Notes: generated by a model from the letters alone, not told the origin. 64,000 nucleotides of DNA from Pseudonocardia abyssalis (GCF_019263705.2 NZ_JADQDK010000001.1:2604001-2668000), one strand, 5' to 3'. Shown: positions 42,841 through 52,887, counted from the first letter of the stretch. Made by a program: numbers and translations.

Positions 42841-43133
42841 AGATCAACCTCTTGGGCGCGACCGCCGTTCGCCTTGCTCTCGCGCCGCCGAACCCCGACG
42901 CCACGGTGCCGCCCGGGCTCGGCGACTTCGCCGACCAGATCCTCGGCTGGTTGAAGTGGGGGGTTCTGTTCTCCGGGGTGCTCGGCATCCTGGTCTGCGC
43001 GGTGATGATCATCATTGGGCGTCGGAACCGCTCCGCGACCGCCTACGAAGGACTCGTCGGATCGGCGTGGATCCTGGGCGGGCTTGCGTTGGCCTCCGTG
43101 GCCGCCGTCATCGTCGGCGCGTTCCAGGTATAG
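42837..43133 (+). CDS. VirB2/TrbC-like small membrane protein
   Basis: 98 residues with an N-terminal signal-like segment and two hydrophobic helices (WLKWGVLFSGVLGILVCAVMIIIG and SAWILGGLALASVAAVIVGAF), the profile of a VirB2/TrbC T4SS pilin. Start ATG 42837 overlaps the previous stop. It would form or support the transfer pilus or channel. No sequence-level homology is claimed beyond this pattern. Confidence 0.6.
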   Translation: MKINLLGATAVRLALAPPNPDATVPPGLGDFADQILGWLKWGVLFSGVLGILVCAVMIIIGRRNRSATAYEGLVGSAWILGGLALASVAAVIVGAFQV

Positions 43134-43146
43134 GCCGGACGCGACG

Positions 43147-43800
43147 ATGAGCCTTGCGCTTGCTATCGCCGACCGCCGATCTCGCCGTCGACGTCATGCA
43201 TCCGCCGCGGCCGGCCTTACGACATCGCTGCTGGTGCTCGGCCTTGCTCTGTCGTTGCCGACCGACCAGGCCGAGGTCGTCGCGCCGCCGGATGTGGTGA
43301 GCCTGGCCCGGGTTCCGGGCGGGGTTGCCGCCGTCTCCCAACGCCACGGCCCGATGCTCACGGCGGACGGTCGCGCCGCAGGCTTTACCCATGACGAGCT
43401 CGGCGCTGCGGTGGCGGCCAGCAACCTCGCGCCGCGGGTCAGTTCGGCCGCCGGACCTGCGGTCTACGAGGCGACGCTCATGGGGCAGAGCTGGGGTGAC
43501 CCGGCCGCCATGGTGGCGCGTCTGCGCGTCGAGTTGCCGACATCGGATTCGGCGGCGACGGGACAAGCGACGACCGCGCGGTCGTTGTACTACCGGATCA
43601 TCGCCGGTGATCCGCGTAGCGACTACGTGGTGGTGTCACTGCTCGCCGGCACCGAACAGGCCCGCAGCGCCGGCGGTCTGGCCCGCGTCGACCTGACACT
43701 GCGGTGGGACGACGGCGACTGGCGACTGCGGGTTCCCATCCCGCGGCCGTCCCTGCACCCGGATACCGCCGGCTACGTCCTGCTCGGAGAGCTGCCGTGA
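43147..43800 (+). CDS. Membrane-anchored conjugation-cluster protein
   Basis: 217 residues from ATG 43147. One N-terminal anchor (AAAGLTTSLLVLGLALSL) is followed by an outside domain with DYVVVSLLAGTEQARSAGG and WDDGDWRLRVPIPRPSLHP, similar in plan to TcpC/VirB8-like assembly proteins of Gram-positive T4SSs. The stop overlaps the next start as GTGA. Confidence 0.6.
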   Translation: MSLALAIADRRSRRRRHASAAAGLTTSLLVLGLALSLPTDQAEVVAPPDVVSLARVPGGVAAVSQRHGPMLTADGRAAGFTHDELGAAVAASNLAPRVSSAAGPAVYEATLMGQSWGDPAAMVARLRVELPTSDSAATGQATTARSLYYRIIAGDPRSDYVVVSLLAGTEQARSAGGLARVDLTLRWDDGDWRLRVPIPRPSLHPDTAGYVLLGELP

Positions 43801-44951
43801 TCACGGTCCTGGCCCAGGCGCAGGAGGAATGCGGGACGTTCGACCTCGGCTGCAAGGCGGGCCAGGCCGTCGGAGGTGTTCTGCAGGGGTTCGTCGCCAC
43901 CGTCGCCCAGGGCGCCGCGGACCTGGTCGTCTCCACGTCGACGTGGTGGGCGACCACCGACAGCGTCGATCCCCGCGACTCCGCGGTCATCGCAGCCCAA
44001 GGCGCGACGAGCTGGGTGGTCGGCGCCGTCCTGGTCGGCTCGGTCCTGGTCCAGGCCATCCGGCTGATCCTGTCCCGCAAAGCCGAGCCGCTGATCATGG
44101 TTGCCACCGGGCTGTTCCGCTTCGCCGTGGTGTCCGCCCTCGGGCTCACCACGCTGCACCTGGCGTTGCAAGCTGGCGACGCGCTGGCCGTGCAGCTGCT
44201 GGCCGATGCAGCGAACAACTTCGCGTTGTTCATGGTCGACGCCCTGACCGCACCCGGTGACAACGTGTTCGTCACGTTGATCGTGGCGGTCCTCGCCGCG
44301 ATCCTGTCGCTGGTCCAGTGGCTGTTGATGGCGATGCGCCAGGCCGGGCTGCTCGTGCTCGCCGCGATGCTCCCGCTGGCCGCGTCCGGGTCGCTGACGA
44401 AGTCGACGCGGGGCTGGCTCGACAAGCTCATCGTCTGGCTGCTCGCGATGGTCCTGTACAAGCCAGCCGCGGCGTTCATCTACTACATCGGGTTCTCCTA
44501 CCTGTCCTCGCCGAACTCCAACGCGCCGGGCGACGTCTCCACCCAGATCGCCGGGATCATGGTGCTGCTCCTCGCCGTCATCGCGATGCCGATCATGCTG
44601 AAGTTCTTCTCCTGGTCCGGGACGCAGATCGCCGGCTCGGGCGGAGGCGGCTCGGGGTTCATCGGCGCAGCGGGCGCGATCGCCCTTGCCCAGGGATCCG
44701 GGCGCTCACCCGCCGTGCAGCGGGCCGTGGACCTGGACGCGTCCGGTCCCGGCTCGGCCGGGCCCGGCACCGGGGGCGGCGCGCCACCGCCGGCGGGCGC
44801 CGCCCCGGGGGCCGCGTCCGGCGGAGGCGGTGCCCCGGCCGGCGCGGCGGCCGGCTCCGTGGCCGGCGCCGCAGTCCTCGCGGCCCAGGTCACCAAGACG
44901 GTCGGAACGGGCATGACCTCCGGCGCGCCGGACGCGGACGGGCCGACATGA
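43797..44951 (+). CDS. TrbL/VirB6-like polytopic protein
   Basis: 384 residues from GTG 43797. About six membrane segments in the middle (GATSWVVGAVLVGSVLVQAI, LLVLAAMLPLAASGSLT, LIVWLLAMVLYKPAAAFIYY), as in the TrbL/VirB6 core, followed by a Gly/Ala/Pro-rich tail of about 90 residues. It forms the inner-membrane channel of a T4SS-like machine. The next gene starts inside its stop (ATGA). Confidence 0.75.
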   Translation: MITVLAQAQEECGTFDLGCKAGQAVGGVLQGFVATVAQGAADLVVSTSTWWATTDSVDPRDSAVIAAQGATSWVVGAVLVGSVLVQAIRLILSRKAEPLIMVATGLFRFAVVSALGLTTLHLALQAGDALAVQLLADAANNFALFMVDALTAPGDNVFVTLIVAVLAAILSLVQWLLMAMRQAGLLVLAAMLPLAASGSLTKSTRGWLDKLIVWLLAMVLYKPAAAFIYYIGFSYLSSPNSNAPGDVSTQIAGIMVLLLAVIAMPIMLKFFSWSGTQIAGSGGGGSGFIGAAGAIALAQGSGRSPAVQRAVDLDASGPGSAGPGTGGGAPPPAGAAPGAASGGGGAPAGAAAGSVAGAAVLAAQVTKTVGTGMTSGAPDADGPT

Positions 44952-46438
44952 CCTCCCACTCGGACGGGCGCACGGAGGGTCCGCGGCTCTACGGCAACTG
45001 GCGCCCCGAACGCGGCTGGGGCATCGGGTCGCTGTCGACCTCAGCGACGGTTGCGGTGTTCCTCGCCGTCCTCGCGCCGGTTCTGGCGATCTCGACGGTG
45101 CCGCGTGCCGCGCTGCCACTGGCCGGGATCGGCGCCGTCGTCGTCGGCGCGGTCGTGGTCCGCGTCGGCGGCGTCACAGCAGCAGAGGCCCTGACGCGAC
45201 GGTTCCGCTTCAGCCGGGCCCGCGCCGGCGGGTGGACCGAGCTGTCGGCGGGGGTTCTCACCGATCACCCACGCGCATACGACCTGCCTGGTGTCCTCGC
45301 CCCGCTGGTCCCCCTCGATGTCGACGACGGGCGCGGCGGGCGGCACGCGCTGCTGTGGGACCGGAACTCGGGAACGCTGACCGCGGTCCTGCGCTGCTCC
45401 CCCATCGGTCTCGACCTCGCCGATGCGGCGCAGACCGACCTGTGGGTCGCGTCCTGGGGCGTGTTCCTCGCCGACCTCGGCTACCAGCCGCTCGTCCAGC
45501 ACGTCGCGGTCACCGTGGACACGGCGCCCAGCGGTGGTACCACGATGCGCGACCACGTCGCGGCCGCGCTCGACCCGCGGGCACCCGCGTTGTCGCGCAC
45601 GGTGCTCGACGAGCTCGTCGCGATCACACCGGCGACGGCGGCCGAGGTCGACGCACGGCTAACCGTCGTATTCGACCCGAACCGCGCCAACCCCCGACCC
45701 ACGGACCTGTTCGCGGCCGTGGTCGACGTCGGCCGGTGGCTGCCCGGTATCGAGACCGGGCTCGGCGCCTGCGGGGTCGCCGTGCTGGGCCGGGCGACGA
45801 CGAGTTGGCTGACCGGGCGCATCCGGGTCGCGTTCGATCCGGCTGCTCGATCCGAGATCACCCGCCTCGACGACCGCGCCGCGCTGCTTGCCTGGTCCGA
45901 GGCCGGGCCGGTCGTCGCGCTGGAGAGCTGGGACACCTACCGCCACGACTCGGGGATCTCGGTGTCCTGGGCGCTGCGCGAGGCGCCCCGCCAAGCCGTC
46001 GCCCCCCGCGTCCTCGCCTCGCTCCTGACCCCGGGCCCGTACCCGCGGCGCGTGACCTGGCTCTACGAGCCCTACCCCGCCGACCACGCCGCCGCCAAGG
46101 TCGAGGCCGAGGTCACCTCCGGACAGATCCGGCGAGCCTGGGCCGCCCGGACCCACCGCGACGAGACCCAGCGCGAACGCGACGACCGCGACCGCGCCCT
46201 CCAGTCGGCCCGCGAAGAGGCCGAGGGAGCCGGGGTCGGCCGGTTCACCGTGTACCTCACCACGACGGTCACCGACCCCGACGACCTCCCCGCAGCGGTC
46301 GCCGATCTCGAGCAGCGCGCCGGGCAGTCCAAGCTCCGGCTCCGCCGCCTGCGCGGCGCGCAGGCGGCCGGCTTCGCCGCCGCCCTCGGCGTCGGCATCA
46401 ACCCCGCCGAAACAGCTCGCAACCGCACACGGCGCTGA
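44948..46438 (+). CDS. SCO6880-family conjugation protein
   Basis: 496 residues from ATG 44948. RLYGNWRPERGWGIGSLST opens the SCO6880 family, then two membrane helices (VAVFLAVLAPVLAI and LPLAGIGAVVVGAVVVRVGG), and a large soluble domain (LLWDRNSGTLTAVLRCSPIG). The C-terminal part is a charged coiled coil (RRAWAARTHRDETQRERDDR). Family members are always linked to actinobacterial VirB4/VirD4 transfer genes; biochemical function is not known. Confidence 0.85.
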   Translation: MTSHSDGRTEGPRLYGNWRPERGWGIGSLSTSATVAVFLAVLAPVLAISTVPRAALPLAGIGAVVVGAVVVRVGGVTAAEALTRRFRFSRARAGGWTELSAGVLTDHPRAYDLPGVLAPLVPLDVDDGRGGRHALLWDRNSGTLTAVLRCSPIGLDLADAAQTDLWVASWGVFLADLGYQPLVQHVAVTVDTAPSGGTTMRDHVAAALDPRAPALSRTVLDELVAITPATAAEVDARLTVVFDPNRANPRPTDLFAAVVDVGRWLPGIETGLGACGVAVLGRATTSWLTGRIRVAFDPAARSEITRLDDRAALLAWSEAGPVVALESWDTYRHDSGISVSWALREAPRQAVAPRVLASLLTPGPYPRRVTWLYEPYPADHAAAKVEAEVTSGQIRRAWAARTHRDETQRERDDRDRALQSAREEAEGAGVGRFTVYLTTTVTDPDDLPAAVADLEQRAGQSKLRLRRLRGAQAAGFAAALGVGINPAETARNRTRR

Positions 46439-46467
46439 ACCCCATGCCCGAGGCTGAGGAGACTCCC

Positions 46468-47943
46468 ATGCAGGACACCCACGTTGACCCCGCACTGAGC
46501 TTCCGCGACCGGCCTGTCCCCCGCCGCTGGGGATGGCCGGTACGGGGCGGCGGCCGCGCGGCGCATGTCGAGGCGGGCGTCCGCTACGCCGCCACCACCA
46601 GCCAGCTCTGCGGGCTGTTCCCGTTCGCCGTGTCCTCCGGGGCGTCGGTGCACGGCGTGCCGATCGGGCGCCACATGCACACCGCGGAGCCGGTCGGGCT
46701 CGATCCCGCCGAGTGGCTACGCACCGGGCTGGTGTCCAACACCGGCGTCTGGGTCCAGGGCCAGCCGGGGATCGGCAAGAGCTCCATCACCAAGCGCATG
46801 ATCACCGGGCTGGTCGGCTACGGCATGACCGCCGTCATCCCGGGCGACATCAAGGGCGAGTACACCCCACTGATCACCGCGCTGGGCGGCTCGGTCTGGC
46901 GCATCGGGCGAGGCCTGCACGCGCTCAACCCCCTCGACGCCGGCCCACTGTCCGCCGCCCGCGACCGATCGAGCGGAGCCGTACGCGAACGGCTCCACGA
47001 AACGATCAGGGCACGCCGGCTGTCGCTGCTCGAGGCGCTGATCACCATCGTCCGCCGCGGAGACGTCGACGTCACCGAACGTCGACTGCTCGGCGCCGCC
47101 CTCGACACCGCAGTCGACGGCCGGGGCCGGTCGGAGCCCGTCATCCCCGACGTTCTCGACGTCCTGGCCACCGGCGTCGGCCCGCTGCAACGGATCGCGG
47201 CCAGCAGCGACGACGCCGACTACCGGCGCGCGACCCGGGAGCTCACGAACACACTCGGCCTGCTCTGCGAAGGCGCGATCCGGGGGATCTTCGACCGCCC
47301 GTCCAGCGTCGTCGCCGACCCACACACGGTCGCACTGTCGCTCGACATCTCCGCCCTCGATGACGACGACGACGATGTCGTCGCAGCGGCGATGCTCTGT
47401 TCCTGGGCCTGGTCGGCGAGCCTCATCGACGCCACCCACGCGCTCGGACTGCGCCGCAACGTCGTCCAGGTCCAGGACGAGCTGTGGCGCGCCCTGCGAG
47501 TCGCGCCCGGTCTGGTCGAGCGCTCCGACCGGATCACCCGGCTCAACCGGCACCGCGGCGTCGTGTCGTTCCAGGTCACCCACTCCCTCGACGACCTGGA
47601 AGCCCTGCCCACCGAGGCCGACCGCGCCAAAGCCCGCGGCATGGCTTCCCGTAACGGGATCCTGCTGCTGGGCGGCATGGCCGACAAGGAACTCGACGGG
47701 CTGCGCCGCATCACCTCGCTGACCGACGGGGAGGCCTCCCTCATCACGTCCTGGGCGGCCCCGCCGACCTGGCATTCGGGACGCCTGCACCCCGGCCGGG
47801 GCAAGTATCTGATCAAGTCCGGTGAGCGCATGGGACTGCCGGTCGCGCTCACTCTCACCCCCACCGAACAGTCGCTCTACGACACCGACGGCGCCTTCCG
47901 GCGCCCCGCCACCTCCGCTCCTCCGGCCCGGCACCGGTCATGA
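46468..47943 (+). CDS. VirB4-like transfer ATPase
   Basis: 491 residues from ATG 46468 (GAGGAG eight bases upstream); ATG 46444 would add eight residues. Walker A VQGQPGIGKSSITKRMI and the Walker B-like VVQVQDELWRALRV, followed by RGVVSFQVTHSLDDLEAL, place it with VirB4/TraC-type ATPases that power T4SS assembly. No membrane segments. The stop overlaps the next start. Confidence 0.85.
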   Translation: MQDTHVDPALSFRDRPVPRRWGWPVRGGGRAAHVEAGVRYAATTSQLCGLFPFAVSSGASVHGVPIGRHMHTAEPVGLDPAEWLRTGLVSNTGVWVQGQPGIGKSSITKRMITGLVGYGMTAVIPGDIKGEYTPLITALGGSVWRIGRGLHALNPLDAGPLSAARDRSSGAVRERLHETIRARRLSLLEALITIVRRGDVDVTERRLLGAALDTAVDGRGRSEPVIPDVLDVLATGVGPLQRIAASSDDADYRRATRELTNTLGLLCEGAIRGIFDRPSSVVADPHTVALSLDISALDDDDDDVVAAAMLCSWAWSASLIDATHALGLRRNVVQVQDELWRALRVAPGLVERSDRITRLNRHRGVVSFQVTHSLDDLEALPTEADRAKARGMASRNGILLLGGMADKELDGLRRITSLTDGEASLITSWAAPPTWHSGRLHPGRGKYLIKSGERMGLPVALTLTPTEQSLYDTDGAFRRPATSAPPARHRS

Positions 47944-49793
47944 GCAACCCAATCTCGTCGATCCTGCGCGATGCCGCGGCGCCGCTACTTCTCCTGGGCG
48001 CCATCGCGACCGCTGGGATCGCTGCCGTGGACGTCTGGGTGGCCGCGGTGGTCGCCGCGGGTCCGGGGCCGGTGCCCGCCCTGTCGTTCGACCTGCCCCT
48101 GCGGGTCGCCCGTGACGGCATCGACGTCGTCCTCTCACCCGCTGCGTCGACGACCGCGTTCGTCACGGCCCTGGCCGCTCTCGTCGGTGTCGAGCTCGCT
48201 GCCGTCGCCGGAGTTGTCGTTATGTCCACCCGCGGCGGGCGCCTCGGCGACCCGCGCCGTTCGCTCCTGCGCCGCCGCGACCTCGGCGATCTCAGCGGCC
48301 GCGGGTCGGCTCGGCGCGCACGGCACCTCCGCCCGTCGCTCGACCAGCGTGCCGACGTACCCGCGACCGAGCGGGGCATCCGCATGGTGCGCATTGCCGG
48401 ACGCGACGTGTGGATGTCCTGGGAGGACGTCGCGCTGGTCATCATGGGTCCGCGGGCCAACAAGACCAGCGCCGTCGCGGTGCCCGCGGTGCTCTCGGCC
48501 CCCGGGCTGGTCGTCGCGACGTCTAACAAGGCCGACCTCTGGGCACTGACCTCCGGCCTGCGAGGCGAGGTCGGCGCCGTGTGGACCTTCGACCCGCAGC
48601 AGATCGCACACGCCGAGCAGCGATGGTGGTGGGACCCGCTTCGATCCGTCCGGGAGGCACCGGACGCACACCGCTACGAGGCGGCCAGCCGGCTGGCCGA
48701 GCACTTCATGGGCACCATCGGCGGCACCCGGCGCGACCCCTTCTTCCACGCCGCAGGCGAGCAGGTCCTCGTCGGGACGCTGCTGGCCGCTGCGCTGTCC
48801 GGCGGGACCCTGCGCGACGTCCTGCTCTGGTTGCAGTACGGACGCCGCGACGCCATCACCGCGCTGGACAACGCCGGCGCCGGCCTGGAAGCCGCCGACC
48901 TGGAAGCGAGCCTGGCCGGTGCCGACGTCACCACGAAGGGCATTTTCCAGACCGCCCGCACGGCGACCAAAGCCCTCACCTCCGAACGGATCCTGCGTTG
49001 GATCACCCCACCGGAGACCTGGCGGACACCACCCAGAGACCCACAGCGCTTCCTCGAACTCGACCCGTGGCAGCTGCTGGCCGAGGCCGCTATTGGGCCG
49101 GTGACAACGCATCTGCTGTCGAAGGAGGGTGCCGGCACCGCCGCACCGGTCGTCGCCGCGCTCGTCGACCGCATCCTGGAGGTCGCCGAACTGTCCGCGC
49201 AGGCCAGCGGCGGAAGGCTCGACCCACCCGTCGTCGCCGTGCTCGACGAGGCGGCGAACATCTGCCCGATCAAGACCCTCCCCCAGCTCTACAGCCACTT
49301 CGGCTCCCGGGGGATCCAGGTGATCACGATGCTGCAGAGCTACCAGCAGGGCGTCGGGGTCTGGGGCAACCAGGGCATGGACGCGCTCTGGTCTGCAGCC
49401 ACCATCAAGCTCGTCGGAGCCGGTGTCGATGACCACGAGTTCCTGCGCCGACTCTCCGGGCTCGTCGGTGACCACGATGTCGAGAAGATGTCCACCAGCT
49501 ACGACCGGTCACGCGGCCCCAGCCGGCAGTACTCGACGACCCGCGAACCCGTCCTGCCGGTGTCGGTCCTGCGCGCCCTGCCCCGCTCCCAGGCCGTGCT
49601 GCTCGCGACCGGACGGCGAGCCGGGCTGGGCGAGCTGCAGCCCTGGTACCAGGAAGACGACGCCGTCGACATCCGCACGTACTCAACGGTCGCCCTCGCC
49701 GAACTCCGGGCCGCCGCACAGGAGGCGCTGGGGCTGGACAACCCGTTCACGACCAGCGCCGGGACATCGCCCCGGGGAGGCGAGCCGTCGTGA
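47940..49793 (+). CDS. VirD4/TraG-like coupling protein
   Basis: 617 residues from ATG 47940. Two N-terminal membrane helices (AAPLLLLGAIATAGIAAVDV and ALAALVGVELAAVAGVVVM), a variant Walker A (MGPRANKTSAVAVPAVL), Walker B VVAVLDEAANICPIKTLPQL and IQVITMLQSYQQGVGVWG, typical of VirD4/TraG. It should pump DNA or protein through the channel. No relaxase is seen in the window; it may lie past the right edge. Confidence 0.9.
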   Translation: MSNPISSILRDAAAPLLLLGAIATAGIAAVDVWVAAVVAAGPGPVPALSFDLPLRVARDGIDVVLSPAASTTAFVTALAALVGVELAAVAGVVVMSTRGGRLGDPRRSLLRRRDLGDLSGRGSARRARHLRPSLDQRADVPATERGIRMVRIAGRDVWMSWEDVALVIMGPRANKTSAVAVPAVLSAPGLVVATSNKADLWALTSGLRGEVGAVWTFDPQQIAHAEQRWWWDPLRSVREAPDAHRYEAASRLAEHFMGTIGGTRRDPFFHAAGEQVLVGTLLAAALSGGTLRDVLLWLQYGRRDAITALDNAGAGLEAADLEASLAGADVTTKGIFQTARTATKALTSERILRWITPPETWRTPPRDPQRFLELDPWQLLAEAAIGPVTTHLLSKEGAGTAAPVVAALVDRILEVAELSAQASGGRLDPPVVAVLDEAANICPIKTLPQLYSHFGSRGIQVITMLQSYQQGVGVWGNQGMDALWSAATIKLVGAGVDDHEFLRRLSGLVGDHDVEKMSTSYDRSRGPSRQYSTTREPVLPVSVLRALPRSQAVLLATGRRAGLGELQPWYQEDDAVDIRTYSTVALAELRAAAQEALGLDNPFTTSAGTSPRGGEPS

Positions 49794-50308
49794 CCGACGA
49801 CCCGACCACGGCGAGCCGACTGCTGATCGAGCTTCAGGCCCGCATCGGCGTCCTCGAGGGCTGGCGCGCCCACCAGAGCGAGCTGCTCGACGGCGTCATC
49901 AACGGTCGAGCCGAGCCGACTACCGAGCACGACGACGACGTCTCCCAGGACGACCTGCCCGATGAGGACACGGGAATCGACGCTGACCGGCTGATCGGCT
50001 GGGTTCATCGGCACGTCGCCGCGGTCATCGCCCGACCCCTGCGCGGCGAGATCAAGTGGTGCCCGCTGTGGTGGGAGCACCCGGAAGCGGTGTTCCGCTT
50101 CGAGGCATTGCGGCGCGCATGGACGCAGCTCGCGCCCGAGGCAGGGGTCGGGATGTCGGTGTGGATCCGCGACCATCTCGACCCGTGCCTGCGTGAGCTG
50201 CTCTCGCCGCTCGGCCCGTTCGCTGACTGCTCGCACAACGAGCGCTTCCGAACGCTCACCGAGCACGTTCCGCTGCCCACGCTCCCGACCGCGTCGCCCG
50301 ACAGGTAG
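49790..50308 (+). CDS. DUF4913 protein
   Basis: 172 residues from GTG 49790, overlapping the previous stop as GTGA. IKWCPLWWEHPEAVFRFEAL and GVGMSVWIRDHLDPCLRELL are the DUF4913 core. The family is confined to actinobacterial plasmids and transfer clusters, with no known function. It is soluble, with a helical N-terminal part. Confidence 0.85.
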   Translation: MTDDPTTASRLLIELQARIGVLEGWRAHQSELLDGVINGRAEPTTEHDDDVSQDDLPDEDTGIDADRLIGWVHRHVAAVIARPLRGEIKWCPLWWEHPEAVFRFEALRRAWTQLAPEAGVGMSVWIRDHLDPCLRELLSPLGPFADCSHNERFRTLTEHVPLPTLPTASPDR

Positions 50309-50312
50309 CGAC

Positions 50313-51452
50313 GTGAACCGCGCCGCCGGTGCCGGGGCCGCTGGACTCGCCGCGATCACCGCGCCGGTCGTGCTCATCGTCGCGCTGCTCGGCGGCCTCA
50401 CCGCCGTCGCCGCCGAGACTGCGACCGGCGGCGTCGACGCGACGAAGATCCCACCCCTGGCCCAAGAGCTACTCCCCCACATCACGGCCATCACCACGGC
50501 CACCTGCCCGGAGCTGCCGCCACTGTGGGTCATCGCCGAGATCACAGCCGAGAGCAGCTGGGACCCGACCGCGTACAGCAGCGACCGCAACGGCGGCGCT
50601 GCCGGGCTCTACCAACTCAACGAAGCCAAGTGGACCACCGCTGGTGGGAGGCCATGGGAGACCTCACCACCACCCGCCGACGCCGACGTCCTCGACGCCC
50701 GACGGCACCTGGAACTCGCGATCCCGTTCGTATGCACGAACCTCAGGGCCGCCGCCACGCACCTGCAGGCCACCGGCAAGCCGACGTCCGCGCTGGACGG
50801 GATGCTCGTCTGCCACATCGCCGGCTGCAGCCGGGTGACCGACTCAGCCACCGGCGTCCCCACCGCGGGCGAGGCCGGATGCGACCGCACCTGCGCCGAC
50901 CTCGTAGCGAACTATCTCGACCGGGTCCACACCCTCGCCGCTCAGTACAGCGCCGAACCGGGCCCGGTGTCCGTAGACGACCTCCCCGTACCGACACCCT
51001 TCGACGGCGTCAGCGTCCTGTGCACTGCCGACGACCCCACCGGCGGCCGCTGCCTCACCCCCGCCACCCGACACGCCCACGACGAGATCGTCCGCGTCTT
51101 CGGCCAACCCGGCCCCGGTGCCCCGATCCGCTCCGCGGGCTGCTGGGACGAACACGCCTGGAACCCCGACAGCGACCACCCCCGCGGCCAAGCCTGCGAC
51201 TACTTCCCCGACACCGCCGGTCACTTTCCGGAGGGCCAGGAACTCCAGAACGGCTGGCGTCTGGCCACCTGGCTCCGCACCCACGCCGCCGCCCTCAACG
51301 TGACGTACCTGATCTGGCAGGGCCGCTTCTGGTCGCCCGACACCGCCGACACCGACGGCTGGGGCCGCCCGTACACCGGCGGCGGCATTTACGACGCCGA
51401 CGACGCGACGGGCGGGCACTACGACCACCTCCACGCCTCGTTCGACCTCTAG
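50313..51452 (+). CDS. Membrane-anchored lytic transglycosylase
   Basis: 379 residues from GTG 50313. Anchor GAAGLAAITAPVVLIVALLG; SLT-type domain with the catalytic Glu in VIAEITAESSWDPTAYS and GAAGLYQLNEAKW; and a C-terminal domain with SDHPRGQACDYFPDT and HYDHLHASFDL (the ARB-07466-like module). It cuts peptidoglycan to let the transfer apparatus pass. Cys pairs suggest disulfides outside the cell. Confidence 0.85.
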   Translation: MNRAAGAGAAGLAAITAPVVLIVALLGGLTAVAAETATGGVDATKIPPLAQELLPHITAITTATCPELPPLWVIAEITAESSWDPTAYSSDRNGGAAGLYQLNEAKWTTAGGRPWETSPPPADADVLDARRHLELAIPFVCTNLRAAATHLQATGKPTSALDGMLVCHIAGCSRVTDSATGVPTAGEAGCDRTCADLVANYLDRVHTLAAQYSAEPGPVSVDDLPVPTPFDGVSVLCTADDPTGGRCLTPATRHAHDEIVRVFGQPGPGAPIRSAGCWDEHAWNPDSDHPRGQACDYFPDTAGHFPEGQELQNGWRLATWLRTHAAALNVTYLIWQGRFWSPDTADTDGWGRPYTGGGIYDADDATGGHYDHLHASFDL

Positions 51453-51459
51453 CCCTTGA

Positions 51460-52014
51460 TCACCAACGAATGATCAGTATCGGTAGAACACGGCCAGCGC
51501 GAATCGCACGCACCATCCCGGCGAGCAGGAGTACCCCGCCGATAGCGGCGAGGAGCGGGATGTAGCTCCACGCAGTGCGTCCGCCGTCGTCGAACGGGCG
51601 CGGAGTGTCGAGCGCGACGTTCCGCGGACCGAAGTCTGCGGCCAGCTGCTCACGCTCGACGAGGACGGACTGAGGCCGGGTTCGGTGCGGCTCGTCGGCA
51701 GTTCGATACACGGTCACCATGACCGAGTCGAACCGGTACGTCGGCGACGACCAGATCGCCCGTCCCATGGCTCGGGCCGCCTCGGCGTATCCCATCAGTT
51801 CACCGGTTCGCCGAGGATGCGCAGTGACGCACTCCTGAACGCTGACCGACAGGACGATGCGGCTCCCCACCTGCTGGTAGTCGAGCGCCGGCGCGCCACC
51901 ACATCCCGTCTCGGCAAGCGTCCGCACCAGATCCCGCTGCGCCGCCGGACCGGCGCAGCCAGACGCGAGAACCAGGAACGCGAGCGCGGCGAGCGCGAGT
52001 CGGAGGAGAACCAT
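51460..52014 (-). CDS. Lipoprotein with C-terminal membrane helix
   Basis: 184 residues from ATG 52014. Signal and lipobox VLASGC, an outside domain (RIVLSVSVQECVTAHPRRTG), then a C-terminal membrane helix (YIPLLAAIGGVLLLAGMVRA). Unrecognised. It is the only minus-strand gene in the plus-strand cluster and converges on the transglycosylase, dividing the T4SS part from the Tad part. Confidence 0.7.
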   Translation of the reverse strand: MVLLRLALAALAFLVLASGCAGPAAQRDLVRTLAETGCGGAPALDYQQVGSRIVLSVSVQECVTAHPRRTGELMGYAEAARAMGRAIWSSPTYRFDSVMVTVYRTADEPHRTRPQSVLVEREQLAADFGPRNVALDTPRPFDDGGRTAWSYIPLLAAIGGVLLLAGMVRAIRAGRVLPILIIRW

Positions 52015-52284
52015 GCGCTGACGTTCCGATCCTGAGCGCTCCGACGCAACAGCCATCGCCGTCGTTGTTGACCGTCTGCACACATGTGGACAAATCCTCG
52101 GCACTGCTTACCGAAGGGCATCGGGGTGACGAGCCGTTCCCTCCTGTGCTCCATTCGGGGGACCTGTCGCGATTCGCCCTCGCCCGCCGACGCCACCTGG
52201 TACTCCGTTCCCCGTCAGCTCATGACGCGGGCCGGGCCAGCACAGCAGCGTCGGGGAACGGCAGGGAACGGAAGGGGAACGGTC

Positions 52285-52887
52285 ATGGCGATGATCAGCT
52301 ACGTGCACGATCGGCCTGCCGCACCGACCCGGCGTCGGCGTCTCGCCCGCGTCCGGCAGCACGCTCTGGCTGCCGTGGCAGGTGCGTCGCTGTTGTCAGC
52401 ATGCTCGGGAACCGCTCCCGCACCGCCGGAGCCGCAGTTGCCGACCGTCACGTCCACGCACGAGATCGCACCGTCCGCCGCGGGAATTGCCGCATACGGG
52501 GAGTTCTGGCGGGTGAGCGAGCTGGCGTTCGCAGCACCGACGGCGCAGGACTGGGAGGCGGAGTTGAGCATGGTGGCCCGTGGGCAGGCGTTGACCGACG
52601 TCGTCATCGAGGTACGGAACTACGCGAGCGTTCCGGCGCACGTCGAGGGAGCGATCACCCACGACGCGCGTCCCGATCCTGCGCTCGCCCCGCAGCCCGA
52701 TCGCGTCGCGGTGCTCGACTGCATCGACATCAGTGGGTCGACGCTGGTCGCCGACGCGGACGGCACAGTGCTCGACGATCAGGCCAGCCAGACCCCGCGC
52801 TATCAGTACCGGGCCGAAGTCGTGCGCGACGCCTCCGGCACGTGGCTCGTCGAGACGACCGCGCCCTCACTGGATCAGCCATGTTGA
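52285..52887 (+). CDS. Lipoprotein heading the Tad part
   Basis: 200 residues from ATG 52285 with AAGGGG upstream. Signal plus lipobox SLLSAC; the mature part (GIAAYGEFWRVSELAF, VIEVRNYASVPAHVEGAI) resembles a small secreted NTF2-like or cystatin-type fold but is not recognised with confidence. The next start lies within the last codons (ATGTTGA). Probably part of the pilus-assembly set. Confidence 0.65.
   Translation: MAMISYVHDRPAAPTRRRRLARVRQHALAAVAGASLLSACSGTAPAPPEPQLPTVTSTHEIAPSAAGIAAYGEFWRVSELAFAAPTAQDWEAELSMVARGQALTDVVIEVRNYASVPAHVEGAITHDARPDPALAPQPDRVAVLDCIDISGSTLVADADGTVLDDQASQTPRYQYRAEVVRDASGTWLVETTAPSLDQPC

Noticed and set aside
42301..47943. Alternative long frames (for example 44318-46438) overlapping transfer genes
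   Set aside because: Their early parts are Arg/Pro-rich out-of-frame readings; the true genes start at the ATGA/GTGA overlaps.
51460..52014. Antisense RNA role for the minus-strand lipoprotein region
   Set aside because: The frame has a proper signal peptide, lipobox and membrane helix, so a coding gene is the simpler reading.
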